The notes under the pieces: model-generated
The model's input: the letters and a program-made list of their open reading frames with translations, nothing else
Database searches by the model: none
Told to the model about the DNA's origin: nothing
Translations under genes and position numbers: made by a program
Assembly: GCA_964648215.1 (NCBI GenBank)
Contig: CAZYMF010000180.1
Location: 1 to 9,967, forward strand
Origin: CAZYMF01 sp964648215
Lineage (GTDB): Bacteria; Desulfobacterota; Binatia; HRBIN30; JACQVA1
DNA: 9,967 bases
Direction of reading: 5' to 3'
In this document: positions 1-5,360 of the stretch, piece by piece
Position numbering within the stretch: the stretch's first letter is position 1
Layout of the letters: each line of letters starts with the position of its first letter

Positions 1-591
1 GTGGTCGGAGACTACGCCAAGGGTTGGCGGATCGCCGGCCCCCCGCCCGCGCCGCATCTGTTCGCCAATGTCGTCGACGCCGACGCCATGCGCGACACGC
101 TCGCGCCGGAGTCCTCGACCTACACCAGCGCCTCGGCCTTCGTCTGGCACACGCTTCGCGACGCCGGCGCGGCCATCCCCTATCAGCCGGTGAGCAGGCT
201 TGTCGACGCCGACGCGTACGCCGCCGTCGACAAGCCCGAGCCGGGAGACCTCGCTCTCTTTCTCGACGGCGGCACTCCCTACCAGGTCGGCATCGTCACC
301 GGCGACAACCAGATCGCCGCGGCCACGGTCAACGCCGGCTTGGTGCGAATCTCGGTCGGCGCGTTTCCCGGCACGGTCCTCTACCTGCGTCTGCGCCAGC
401 CGCTGACACCGCGCGCGGTCGCCAGCGCCCCGGTGCCGCCCGCGCGCGCAACGCCGTCTCCTTCCGCCAAACGACGGCGCGGGCGCACGAAGAGCTCGAG
501 CCGCCGTCACCCGGCCGGGCACGTCGTCAAGCACGTGGCCTCACGGAGATCGGCGCCGCCGACCGCAACTCCGCGGCACCCCGCCCGTTGA
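1..591 (+). CDS. NlpC/P60-like domain protein lacking catalytic Cys and His, basic C-terminal tail (5' end cut by window)
   Basis: This open frame runs from the first base to a TGA at 589-591, and the real start probably lies upstream. Residues about 40-130 resemble the NlpC/P60 cell-wall peptidase fold: an F-V-W-H-T-L-R-D-A-G-A helix (residues 47-57), then P-G-D-L-A-L-F (81-87), then V-G-I-V-T-G-D (96-102). In active members the helix starts with D-C-S-G-F and the strand reads H-V-G-I. Here the cysteine position is Ala44 (S-A-S-A-F-V) and the histidine position is Gln95, so the protein looks catalytically dead. From about residue 135 the sequence is low-complexity, rich in Arg, Lys, Ser, Pro and Ala, and could bind an anionic polymer or simply be a disordered tail. 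A hairpin follows the stop. The coding call is fairly sure; the fold is moderately sure and rests on motif spacing only. A degenerate CHAP-type domain is an alternative. Confidence 0.6.
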   Translation: MVGDYAKGWRIAGPPPAPHLFANVVDADAMRDTLAPESSTYTSASAFVWHTLRDAGAAIPYQPVSRLVDADAYAAVDKPEPGDLALFLDGGTPYQVGIVTGDNQIAAATVNAGLVRISVGAFPGTVLYLRLRQPLTPRAVASAPVPPARATPSPSAKRRRGRTKSSSRRHPAGHVVKHVASRRSAPPTATPRHPAR

Positions 592-604
592 AACAGAGGT
601 ACCT

Positions 605-628
605 TGCGTTGCCGCAGGGGGCAGCGCA
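605..628 (+). terminator. Hairpin after the NlpC/P60-like gene, possible terminator or leader structure
   Basis: Bases 605-613 pair with 620-628 to give a 9-bp stem (eight Watson-Crick pairs plus one G-U) around a 6-base loop. The stem lies 13 bp after the stop at 591 and 15 bp before the lipoprotein Shine-Dalgarno sequence. Only a short pyrimidine stretch (TCTTC) follows, so an intrinsic terminator would be weak. It may partly separate the two genes or shape the leader of the second. Confidence 0.35.
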
Positions 629-653
629 TCTTCAGAAGCCAGAGGAGGTCTCG

Positions 654-1340
654 ATGAAACGATCGGCAGGCATCATCCTACCCTTGGTACTCGGCCTGTT
701 CGCCTTCGGCTGCGTCAAGAAGCCAGTCACCGCACCACGCGCCGTGGTGCCGGAGACCGTAACCTCCGAGCTGCGCGTGTCGGGAACCGAAGCCAGACAG
801 TTCGGCGACATGGTCGCCGTCGGCATCGGCGTGTCGAACGGCTCCAGGGACGACTACGTCATCAACGCCGATCGGGTGCTCGCCGTCGACGCGGCCGGCA
901 ACCGGATCGCGCCCCTGTCCGTGGCAGAGGCGGCCCGCCAGGCGGGCGGTGCCACCGCGCTCAAGGCCGGCCTGGAAGGCGCCGGCGGCAGCGCCCTGCT
1001 CACCGGGCTGCTCGGGGCGATTCCCGGCGCCATCATCGGCGCCGCCCAGGGGGGTGGATCGGGCGCCGGCAAGGGCGCCGCGATCGGCGCCGGCATCGGC
1101 ATCGCCGTCGGCGCCGTCGGCGGCTTCTACGAATCGAAGACCAAGACCGAGCAGCAGATCATCGATCAGCTCGGCGGCTTGTACCTGGGCGAGAAGGTCT
1201 CCAAGCCCGGCATTCCGGTCAGCGGCTTCGTGTTCTTCCCGGCGGGGCAGTACCAGGGTGTGCGCGTGGTGGCCGTGGACAAGGCCTCGGCCGAGGTCAA
1301 GGACATCTACGGCCCGATGGTGCCGAAGCCCGAGTCGTGA
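654..1340 (+). CDS. Glycine-zipper lipoprotein, function unknown
   Basis: This is a 228-residue protein. The ATG at 654 is chosen because AGGAGGT (643-649) lies 4 bases upstream. Residues 1-20 form a lipoprotein signal peptide: Lys2-Arg3, a hydrophobic core, then a lipobox ending A-F-G-C, with Cys20 as the predicted lipidated residue. Mature residues 21-100 look like a small beta-rich domain (G-D-M-V-A-V-G-I-G-V-S-N at 51-62). Residues about 106-157 are a Gly/Ala-rich stretch with repeated G-x3-G spacing, typical of glycine zippers, which insert into or associate with membranes. The last 70 residues are soluble-looking and include F-V-F-F-P-A-G, a pattern also seen in bacterial proteins that discuss surface binding only by analogy. 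It likely sits in the outer membrane or periplasm. The enzyme or complex it serves cannot be told from sequence. The gene may be co-transcribed with the upstream cell-wall-domain protein. Confidence 0.8.
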   Translation: MKRSAGIILPLVLGLFAFGCVKKPVTAPRAVVPETVTSELRVSGTEARQFGDMVAVGIGVSNGSRDDYVINADRVLAVDAAGNRIAPLSVAEAARQAGGATALKAGLEGAGGSALLTGLLGAIPGAIIGAAQGGGSGAGKGAAIGAGIGIAVGAVGGFYESKTKTEQQIIDQLGGLYLGEKVSKPGIPVSGFVFFPAGQYQGVRVVAVDKASAEVKDIYGPMVPKPES

Positions 1341-1408
1341 GCCGTGCTCGTGAATCGTGAGTCGTGATCGGTGCCGAGGCCCTGCCCGACTCGATTCACG
1401 ATTCACGA
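1336..1408. repeat. Heptamer tandem repeat forming a long inverted repeat between convergent genes
   Basis: From 1336 the sequence repeats CGTGNNN-type units (CGTGAGC, a 6-base CGTGCT, CGTGAAT, CGTGAGT, CGTGATC, through 1369). The same unit recurs on the other strand at 1391-1408. As a result 1348-1364 pairs with 1392-1408 over 17 bp (one G-U), with a 27-base loop. The element overlaps the lipoprotein stop codon and ends 3 bp before the stop of the convergent TenA-like gene. It could act as a bidirectional transcription barrier, although no T-run follows. It resembles the short tandemly repeated (STRR) heptamers known in cyanobacterial intergenic DNA. Confidence 0.7.
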
Positions 1409-1410
1409 TC

Positions 1411-2169
1411 TCATTCCAACCACCGGCTCATCGCCCGCGCCCGCCACTCGTTGGTCAGGATGGTGTGCTGCACCGCCTGGCGGCAGCGCCGCTGGATGTC
1501 GGCGCTCACGCACGACCGCTGCATCAGCTCCAGGGCGCGATCGCCGTGCTCGGGCTCGGCGTAGGCGTGGACCTCCATATTCCTGGCCTTGATGCCGTAG
1601 TGCTTGGCGAGCCCCGTATAGACGGTGCCGGCGTAGCCGCTCATGCCGGCGACGCGCTCGCGGGCGTAGCCGAACGCCGCCAGGCCCTCCTCGTAGGAGC
1701 GGCGGCAGTAGTAGAGCAGCGTGTACACGGAGCCGATGGTCTCCGGCATCGGCACGTACGCGCGCAGCTCGTCGTCGGCGATGCCGAGCTGACGCGCCAT
1801 CTCCACCTTCATCGTCACGTGGTTGGGGTCGCGGAGATAGCCGGTCTCGTCGGCGAAGTTCTGCGCCCAATGAGCGTAGTGCTCGGAGTCCTCGAGGGTA
1901 AACGCGTAGACGTCGGGCGCGTTGGCGATCAGCAGCGCGAACTCGGGCGTCATCCACAGGCCGAGGTAGTACAGCTCCTTGGCGTAGCGCTTGACGATGT
2001 CGAGCGCAGCCGTGCCGTCGCCGATCGCGGCGATGACCCGGTTCTGCCGATAAGGGTTGTGCTCCTCGATGAAGGCGTCGAGCTCGGCCAGATACTGGTC
2101 GACGGGCAGCGCCGCCTCCATCGCACCGCTGCGAATGACGTTGCGAAACTCGCGCCGGGGCTCTTCCAT
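1411..2169 (-). CDS. Haem-oxygenase-fold TenA/PqqC-like protein, possible non-haem iron oxidase
   Basis: This is a 252-residue, all-helical protein of the TenA/PqqC/iron-containing redox enzyme superfamily. The visible metal-site signature is His201-x3-Glu205-x2-His208 in a late helix (V-H-A-Y-A-E-P-E-H-G). It matches the H-x3-D/E-x2-H motif of HO-like diiron oxygenases such as CADD and UndA. A mid-protein glutamate (E160 or E161) is a plausible further ligand. The early helix has Glu65, but the position where CADD has its first histidine is Trp72, so the site may be incomplete or bind one metal. Y-Y-L-G-L-W (67-72) and the H-Y-A-H-W segment (97-101) are also typical of the fold. The start is ATG 2169, 4 bases after GGAGGT. 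An in-frame ATG at 2208 overlaps a predicted -10 box and is rejected. The gene diverges from the MmgE/PrpD gene. The substrate is unknown; roles from cofactor synthesis to C-C bond cleavage occur in this superfamily. Confidence 0.8.
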   Translation of the reverse strand: MEEPRREFRNVIRSGAMEAALPVDQYLAELDAFIEEHNPYRQNRVIAAIGDGTAALDIVKRYAKELYYLGLWMTPEFALLIANAPDVYAFTLEDSEHYAHWAQNFADETGYLRDPNHVTMKVEMARQLGIADDELRAYVPMPETIGSVYTLLYYCRRSYEEGLAAFGYARERVAGMSGYAGTVYTGLAKHYGIKARNMEVHAYAEPEHGDRALELMQRSCVSADIQRRCRQAVQHTILTNEWRARAMSRWLE

Positions 2170-2173
2170 GGGC

Positions 2174-2179
2174 ACCTCC
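2174..2179 (-). promoter_or_regulatory. Shine-Dalgarno site fixing the TenA-like start
   Basis: On the minus strand GGAGGT lies 4 bases before the ATG at 2169. The alternative in-frame ATG at 2208 has no such sequence, so the shorter protein is preferred. Confidence 0.75.
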
Positions 2180-2206
2180 GTGGACGTTTGCGACCGTAGC
2201 GCCCCC

Positions 2207-2233
2207 ATAGTAGGAAGCGCGGAAAGCTGTCAA
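2207..2233 (-). promoter_or_regulatory. Sigma70-type promoter for the TenA-like gene
   Basis: Read on the minus strand, a perfect TTGACA (-35, at 2228-2233) is followed after 15 bases by TACTAT (-10, at 2207-2212; four of six consensus bases). Initiation near 2200 would give a leader of about 30 bases containing the GGAGGT at 2174-2179. The spacer is shorter than the usual 17, which lowers confidence. The divergent MmgE/PrpD gene lies about 70 bp beyond the -35 box, so the region may hold a promoter for that gene too, but I cannot identify one. Confidence 0.5.
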
Positions 2234-2302
2234 TGGAATGAATCGCTTGCGCGTGAGCCATCAGGCCGGATCCGCGGCTCCTCGGCGCCGGTGGCGGAGC
2301 GC

Positions 2303-3703
2303 GTGACCCCGCCGTCGGACAGGCGCGGCGGCTCGCTCAGCGAACGGCTGGCAGCCTTCGCCGCCGCCACCGACTTCGCCGCGCTCCCCGCCGCGGTGGT
2401 GGCGACGCTCAAGCTGCACCTGCTCGACACCATCGGCGTGGCGTTGGCCGCCGCCCCCCGGGATTTCGGACGGGCCGCGCTCGCCGCCATCGGCGCCTTC
2501 GGCGGCCCGCCGACCTGCACGGTGATCGGGTCGGCCGGTCGCCTGCCGGCGCCGTGGGCGGCCCTGGCCAACGGCACACTGGCCCACGGGCTGGACTTCG
2601 ACAACACGCACCAGGAGTCGGTCGTGCACGTCAGCGCCGGCATCGTGCCGGCCGCGCTGGCCGCCGCCGAAGAGGCGGGCGGCGACGGCAGCGCCCTGCT
2701 GCTGTCCTTGGCGGTCGGCGAGGAGGTTTCGATCCGCATCGGCCTGGCGGCGCGCGGCGGTTTCCACGACCGCGGCTTTCACCCCACCGGCATCTGCAAC
2801 ACCTTCGGCGCCGCCGTGGCCGCCGGCAAGATCGGCGGCCTCGACGCCGATCGGCTCGCCGATGCGCTCGGCATCGCCGGCAGCCAGGCGGCCGGCTCGC
2901 TCGAGTTCCTCACCGACGGCACCTGGGTCAAGCGCCTCCACGGCGGCTGGGCGGCGCACGCCGGGCTGGTGGCGGCGGCGCTGGCGCGCGGCGGCTTCAG
3001 CGGACCGCGCGGGGTTCTCGACGGGCGCTTCGGCCTCTACCAGAGTCACCTCGGCGCGGCCGCGTGGGACGCGGCGGCCGTCACCGACGGCCTGGGCGAG
3101 CGCTGGGAGCTGCTGCAAACGGGGCTCAAGCCCTACCCCTGCTGTCACTACAACCACGCCTTCATCGACGGCGCCGCGGCCATCCGCGCGGCGCACCGTC
3201 TCGACCCGGCCAGCATCTCCCACGTCACCTGCGCCATCGCCGCGCGCGAGATCCCCATCGTCTGCGAGCCGGCGGCCACCAAGCAACGACCGCAGACCGA
3301 TTACGACGCCAAGTTCAGCCTGCCCTACGCCGTCGCCTGCATGCTGGTGCGCGGCCAGGTCGACGTCGACGACTTCACGCCCGCGGCGATCAACGATTTC
3401 GCCGTCCTCGATCTGGCGGCGCGGACCTCCTACGAGGTCGATCCCGGCGCCGAGTTCCCCCGCCGCTTCGGCGGCCGGCTGCGCGTCCATCTGCGCGACG
3501 GTCGCGTGCTCGAGCACCACCAGCCCGTCAACCGCGGCAGCGCCGAGCGCCCGCTCACCGAGGCCGAGGTGATCGAGAAGCTCCGCCGCAACGCCTCGCG
3601 TACCCTGGCGCCCGGACGAATCGGCGCGATCGTCGACGCGGTCGCGGCGTTGGAGAAAACGGACCTGGCCGCCCTCACCCGCGCCGTCGGCGCCCCTTCT
3701 TAG
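2303..3703 (+). CDS. MmgE/PrpD family protein (2-methylcitrate dehydratase-like)
   Basis: The MmgE/PrpD family includes 2-methylcitrate dehydratase, cis-aconitate decarboxylase and iminodisuccinate epimerase; all act on small polycarboxylates in the cytoplasm. With a GTG start at 2303 the protein has 466 residues, normal for the family. Visible landmarks are the N-terminal helix ending L-L-D-T-I-G-V-A, the N-G-T-L-A-H-G-L-D-F-D-N-T-H block (90-103), G-F-H-P-T-G (158-163), and K-P-Y-P-C-C-H-Y-N-H (276-285). All are typical family blocks around the active-site cleft. The C-terminal domain follows from about residue 300. The start is uncertain: GTG 2303 has GGAG 3 bases upstream, while GTG 2291 is the next candidate. 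No ATG in this frame fits, because earlier ones fall inside the divergent TenA-like gene. No prpB or prpC neighbour is present, so a methylcitrate-cycle role is not supported. The true substrate is unknown, and the gene may be monocistronic. Confidence 0.88.
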   Translation: MTPPSDRRGGSLSERLAAFAAATDFAALPAAVVATLKLHLLDTIGVALAAAPRDFGRAALAAIGAFGGPPTCTVIGSAGRLPAPWAALANGTLAHGLDFDNTHQESVVHVSAGIVPAALAAAEEAGGDGSALLLSLAVGEEVSIRIGLAARGGFHDRGFHPTGICNTFGAAVAAGKIGGLDADRLADALGIAGSQAAGSLEFLTDGTWVKRLHGGWAAHAGLVAAALARGGFSGPRGVLDGRFGLYQSHLGAAAWDAAAVTDGLGERWELLQTGLKPYPCCHYNHAFIDGAAAIRAAHRLDPASISHVTCAIAAREIPIVCEPAATKQRPQTDYDAKFSLPYAVACMLVRGQVDVDDFTPAAINDFAVLDLAARTSYEVDPGAEFPRRFGGRLRVHLRDGRVLEHHQPVNRGSAERPLTEAEVIEKLRRNASRTLAPGRIGAIVDAVAALEKTDLAALTRAVGAPS

Positions 3704-3741
3704 TCCTGCCTTTTGAGGAAATGCGACGACGTATCTTGATA

Positions 3742-3783
3742 GGCTTCCTCTCCCGGATGGGAGAGGATCGAGGTGAGGGGGAT
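3742..3783 (+). repeat. REP-like palindromic element, copy A
   Basis: The element is 42 bases long: a 9-bp stem (3746-3754 with 3759-3767), loop GGAT, then a tail ending TGAGGGGGAT. It matches copy C at 33 of 42 positions. Two of the stem differences are compensatory (C-G to T-A at the base of the stem, and T-A to C-G two pairs in), so the hairpin itself is preserved. Confidence 0.8.
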
Positions 3784-3865
3784 TGAACGATGCCGGAGGC
3801 CACAATGTCCGATCTCGATCACCGGATGAGGAGACCAACGAGGTTCGGCTTCGCCGCTCAATTTC

Positions 3866-3907
3866 ATCCCCCTCATCCTGACCTTCTCCCATCCGGGAGA
3901 AGGAACC
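3866..3907 (-). repeat. REP-like palindromic element, copy B (inverted)
   Basis: Read on the minus strand, this is the same 42-base element: 9-bp stem CCTTCTCCC/GGGAGAAGG, loop GGAT, tail ending TGAGGGGGAT. It differs from copy C at the right edge of the window by one base in 42. It faces copy A with 82 bp between them, and the two tails are perfectly complementary over 10 bp (3774-3783 with 3866-3875), so the pair can fold into one larger structure like a BIME. Confidence 0.85.
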
Positions 3908-4010
3908 GTAGTCCGATACGTCACCGTAATTACGAAATCGAGTGCTTAGCGTCGGCTTCTTGAAGTCTGGAACTCGCTTCATTTGGGTCGAGTTTCAGCC
4001 AGTCACCGAG

Positions 4011-4046
4011 GGGAGCGACCAACGGGAGCGTGGGGCGAAGCCCCCA
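4011..4046. repeat. GGGAGCG direct repeat plus GGGGC-GAA-GCCCC hairpin
   Basis: GGGAGCG occurs at 4011-4017 and 4024-4030, directly followed by a 5-bp GC stem with a GAA loop (4032-4036 with 4040-4044). The layout looks like a small intergenic repeat unit. It lies about 65 bp upstream of the CoA-transferase start. No T-run follows, so it is not a clear terminator. Confidence 0.35.
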
Positions 4047-4111
4047 TCTCGCCGGGACCGCCGCCCCCGAGGATCTTTGCAGCCGCGGCGGCGGTTTAGT
4101 AGACAGCCTTC

Positions 4112-5305
4112 ATGCCCGCACTACCTCTGGACGGTCTTCGCATTCTCGCCTTTACCCAGCTCGGGGCGGGGCCGTACGCAATGACCCTGCTCGCCGATCT
4201 CGGCGCCGAAGTGATCAAGGTCGAGGATCCGACCGTCGGCGGCGACGAGGCGCGCAACGTGCCGCCGCATGCCGAGGGCGGCGACGGGCTCTACTTCCAG
4301 TCGCTCAACCGCAACAGCAAGTCGCTCACCCTCAACCTGCGCACGGCGCCCGGGCGCGAGCTGTTCCATCGCCTGGTACGGGTCTGCGACGCCGTGTACT
4401 CCAACCCGCGCGGCGACCTGCCGCAGAAGCTCGGCCTCGACTACGCCAGCCTGCAGCACGTCAATCCCAGGATCGTCTGCTGCGCACTGTCGGGCTTCGG
4501 GAAGACGGGGCCCATGCGAGCCGACCCCGGCTACGACTACCTGATCCAGGCCATGGCCGGATTCATGAGCCTGACCGGCGAGCCCGACGGGCCGCCGGCC
4601 AAGTGCGGCATCTCCGTCATCGACTTCTCCGGCGGGCTGATGTCGGCGGTCGGCCTGCTCATCGGCCTGCTGCGCGCGCGCACGACGGGGGTCGGCGGCG
4701 ACGTCGACGTGAGCCTGCTCGACACCGCCGTCTCCATGCTGAACTACCTGGCGGTGTGGGTGCTGAACACCAGCCACCGCGTCCAGCGCCTGCCGGACTC
4801 GGCGCACCAGACGCTGGTGCCGTCGCAGAGCTTCCCGACCAGGGACGGCCACCTGGTCGTCATGTGCATGAAGGAGAAGTTCTGGACCCGGCTGGCCGAG
4901 CGCCTCGGGATCGCCCACCTGAGCGAAGATCCGCGCTTTCGCACCTTCGCCGACCGCTTCGCCCATCGCGCCGAGCTGATCCCGATCCTCAAGGACGTCC
5001 TGCGGACCAAGACCAACGCCGCGTGGCTGGCGCTGCTGCGCGGCCACGTCCCGTGCGCGGCCGTGGCCACGATCGAAGAGGCGCTGCAGGCGGAGCAGGT
5101 ACTGGCGCGCGAGATGGTGATCTCCTACGAGCACCCGCACTTCGGCACCGTGCGCCAGGTCGGCTGCCCGATCAAGATCGACGACCTGCCGCCGCGCTAC
5201 GGCCCCGCCTCCACCCTCGGCGCCGACACCGACACCCTGCTGCGCGAGCTGCTCCAAGCCTCCGACGACGAGATAACCAACCTGCGCGCCGCCGGCGCCA
5301 TCTGA
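4112..5305 (+). CDS. CaiB/BaiF-type class III CoA-transferase
   Basis: Class III CoA-transferases move CoA between acids such as formate/oxalate, carnitine derivatives, bile acids or benzylsuccinate, through an enzyme-bound anhydride on an aspartate. This 397-residue protein has the normal length. Landmarks are P-L-D-G-L-R-I-L-A-F near the N terminus, A-D-L-G-A-E-V-I-K-V-E (28-38), L-S-G-F-G-K-T-G-P, G-Y-D-Y-L-I-Q-A-M-A-G, T-G-E-P-D-G-P-P-A-K, and the catalytic Asp171 in V-I-D-F-S-G-G. The C-terminal part includes the usual S-F-P-T-R-D-G-H-L small-domain block. The ATG at 4112 has no good Shine-Dalgarno sequence but begins at the family's normal N terminus. An acyl-CoA dehydrogenase follows on the same strand after 55 bp, suggesting acid activation followed by desaturation. 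The acid and the CoA donor cannot be read from sequence. The family is very secure. Confidence 0.93.
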   Translation: MPALPLDGLRILAFTQLGAGPYAMTLLADLGAEVIKVEDPTVGGDEARNVPPHAEGGDGLYFQSLNRNSKSLTLNLRTAPGRELFHRLVRVCDAVYSNPRGDLPQKLGLDYASLQHVNPRIVCCALSGFGKTGPMRADPGYDYLIQAMAGFMSLTGEPDGPPAKCGISVIDFSGGLMSAVGLLIGLLRARTTGVGGDVDVSLLDTAVSMLNYLAVWVLNTSHRVQRLPDSAHQTLVPSQSFPTRDGHLVVMCMKEKFWTRLAERLGIAHLSEDPRFRTFADRFAHRAELIPILKDVLRTKTNAAWLALLRGHVPCAAVATIEEALQAEQVLAREMVISYEHPHFGTVRQVGCPIKIDDLPPRYGPASTLGADTDTLLRELLQASDDEITNLRAAGAI

Positions 5306-5322
5306 GGAGCTCTTCCAACCCC

Positions 5323-5353
5323 TGACCGCCTAACCGCCAACCCCCTAAACGCC
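5323..5353 (+). repeat. Degenerate TAACCGCC tandem repeat in the gene junction
   Basis: Four imperfect units stand in line: TGACCGCC, TAACCGCC, AACCCCC, TAAACGCC. They fill most of the 55-bp spacer between the CoA-transferase and the acyl-CoA dehydrogenase and end 7 bases before the dehydrogenase ATG. They leave no room for a Shine-Dalgarno sequence. Confidence 0.6.
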
Positions 5354-5360
5354 TGTCCTC

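Larger units (their letters stand above)
3704..4111. other. Gene-free interval carrying REP-like elements
   Basis: These 408 bp between the MmgE/PrpD gene and the CoA-transferase contain no credible gene. Short open frames here lack homology-like content, overlap the repeats, or run into the CoA-transferase start. The interval is less GC-rich than its flanks in the 3904-4000 part. It holds an inverted pair of REP-like elements (3742-3783 and 3866-3907) and, near 4011-4046, a repeated GGGAGCG followed by a GC hairpin. The promoter of the CoA-transferase must lie here, but no strong -35/-10 pair stands out. Confidence 0.7.

Noticed and set aside
24..653. In-frame extension of the lipoprotein frame upstream to base 24
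   Set aside because: The extension overlaps the NlpC/P60-like gene, is extremely Arg-rich, and would bury the lipoprotein signal peptide. ATG 654 has a strong Shine-Dalgarno sequence.
1336..1408. CRISPR-like array
   Set aside because: The units are 7 bases without spacers and no cas gene is nearby; it is a simple tandem/inverted repeat.
2057..2302. Upstream extension of the MmgE/PrpD frame
   Set aside because: It runs through the divergent TenA-like gene and its promoter, and family members begin close to the L-S-E-R-L segment just after 2303.
2261..3982. Long open frame on the minus strand, 573 codons
   Set aside because: It is antisense to the well-recognised MmgE/PrpD gene, its translation is Arg/Gly/Ala-rich with no family motif, and it crosses REP elements. 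It is typical of GC-rich shadow frames.
3942..4184. 80-codon plus-strand frame before and into the CoA-transferase
   Set aside because: It crosses a hairpin repeat and overlaps the CoA-transferase start, with no conserved-looking content.
4121..5257. Minus-strand frame opposite the CoA-transferase
   Set aside because: It is a shadow of a clear CaiB/BaiF gene, with no recognisable domain.
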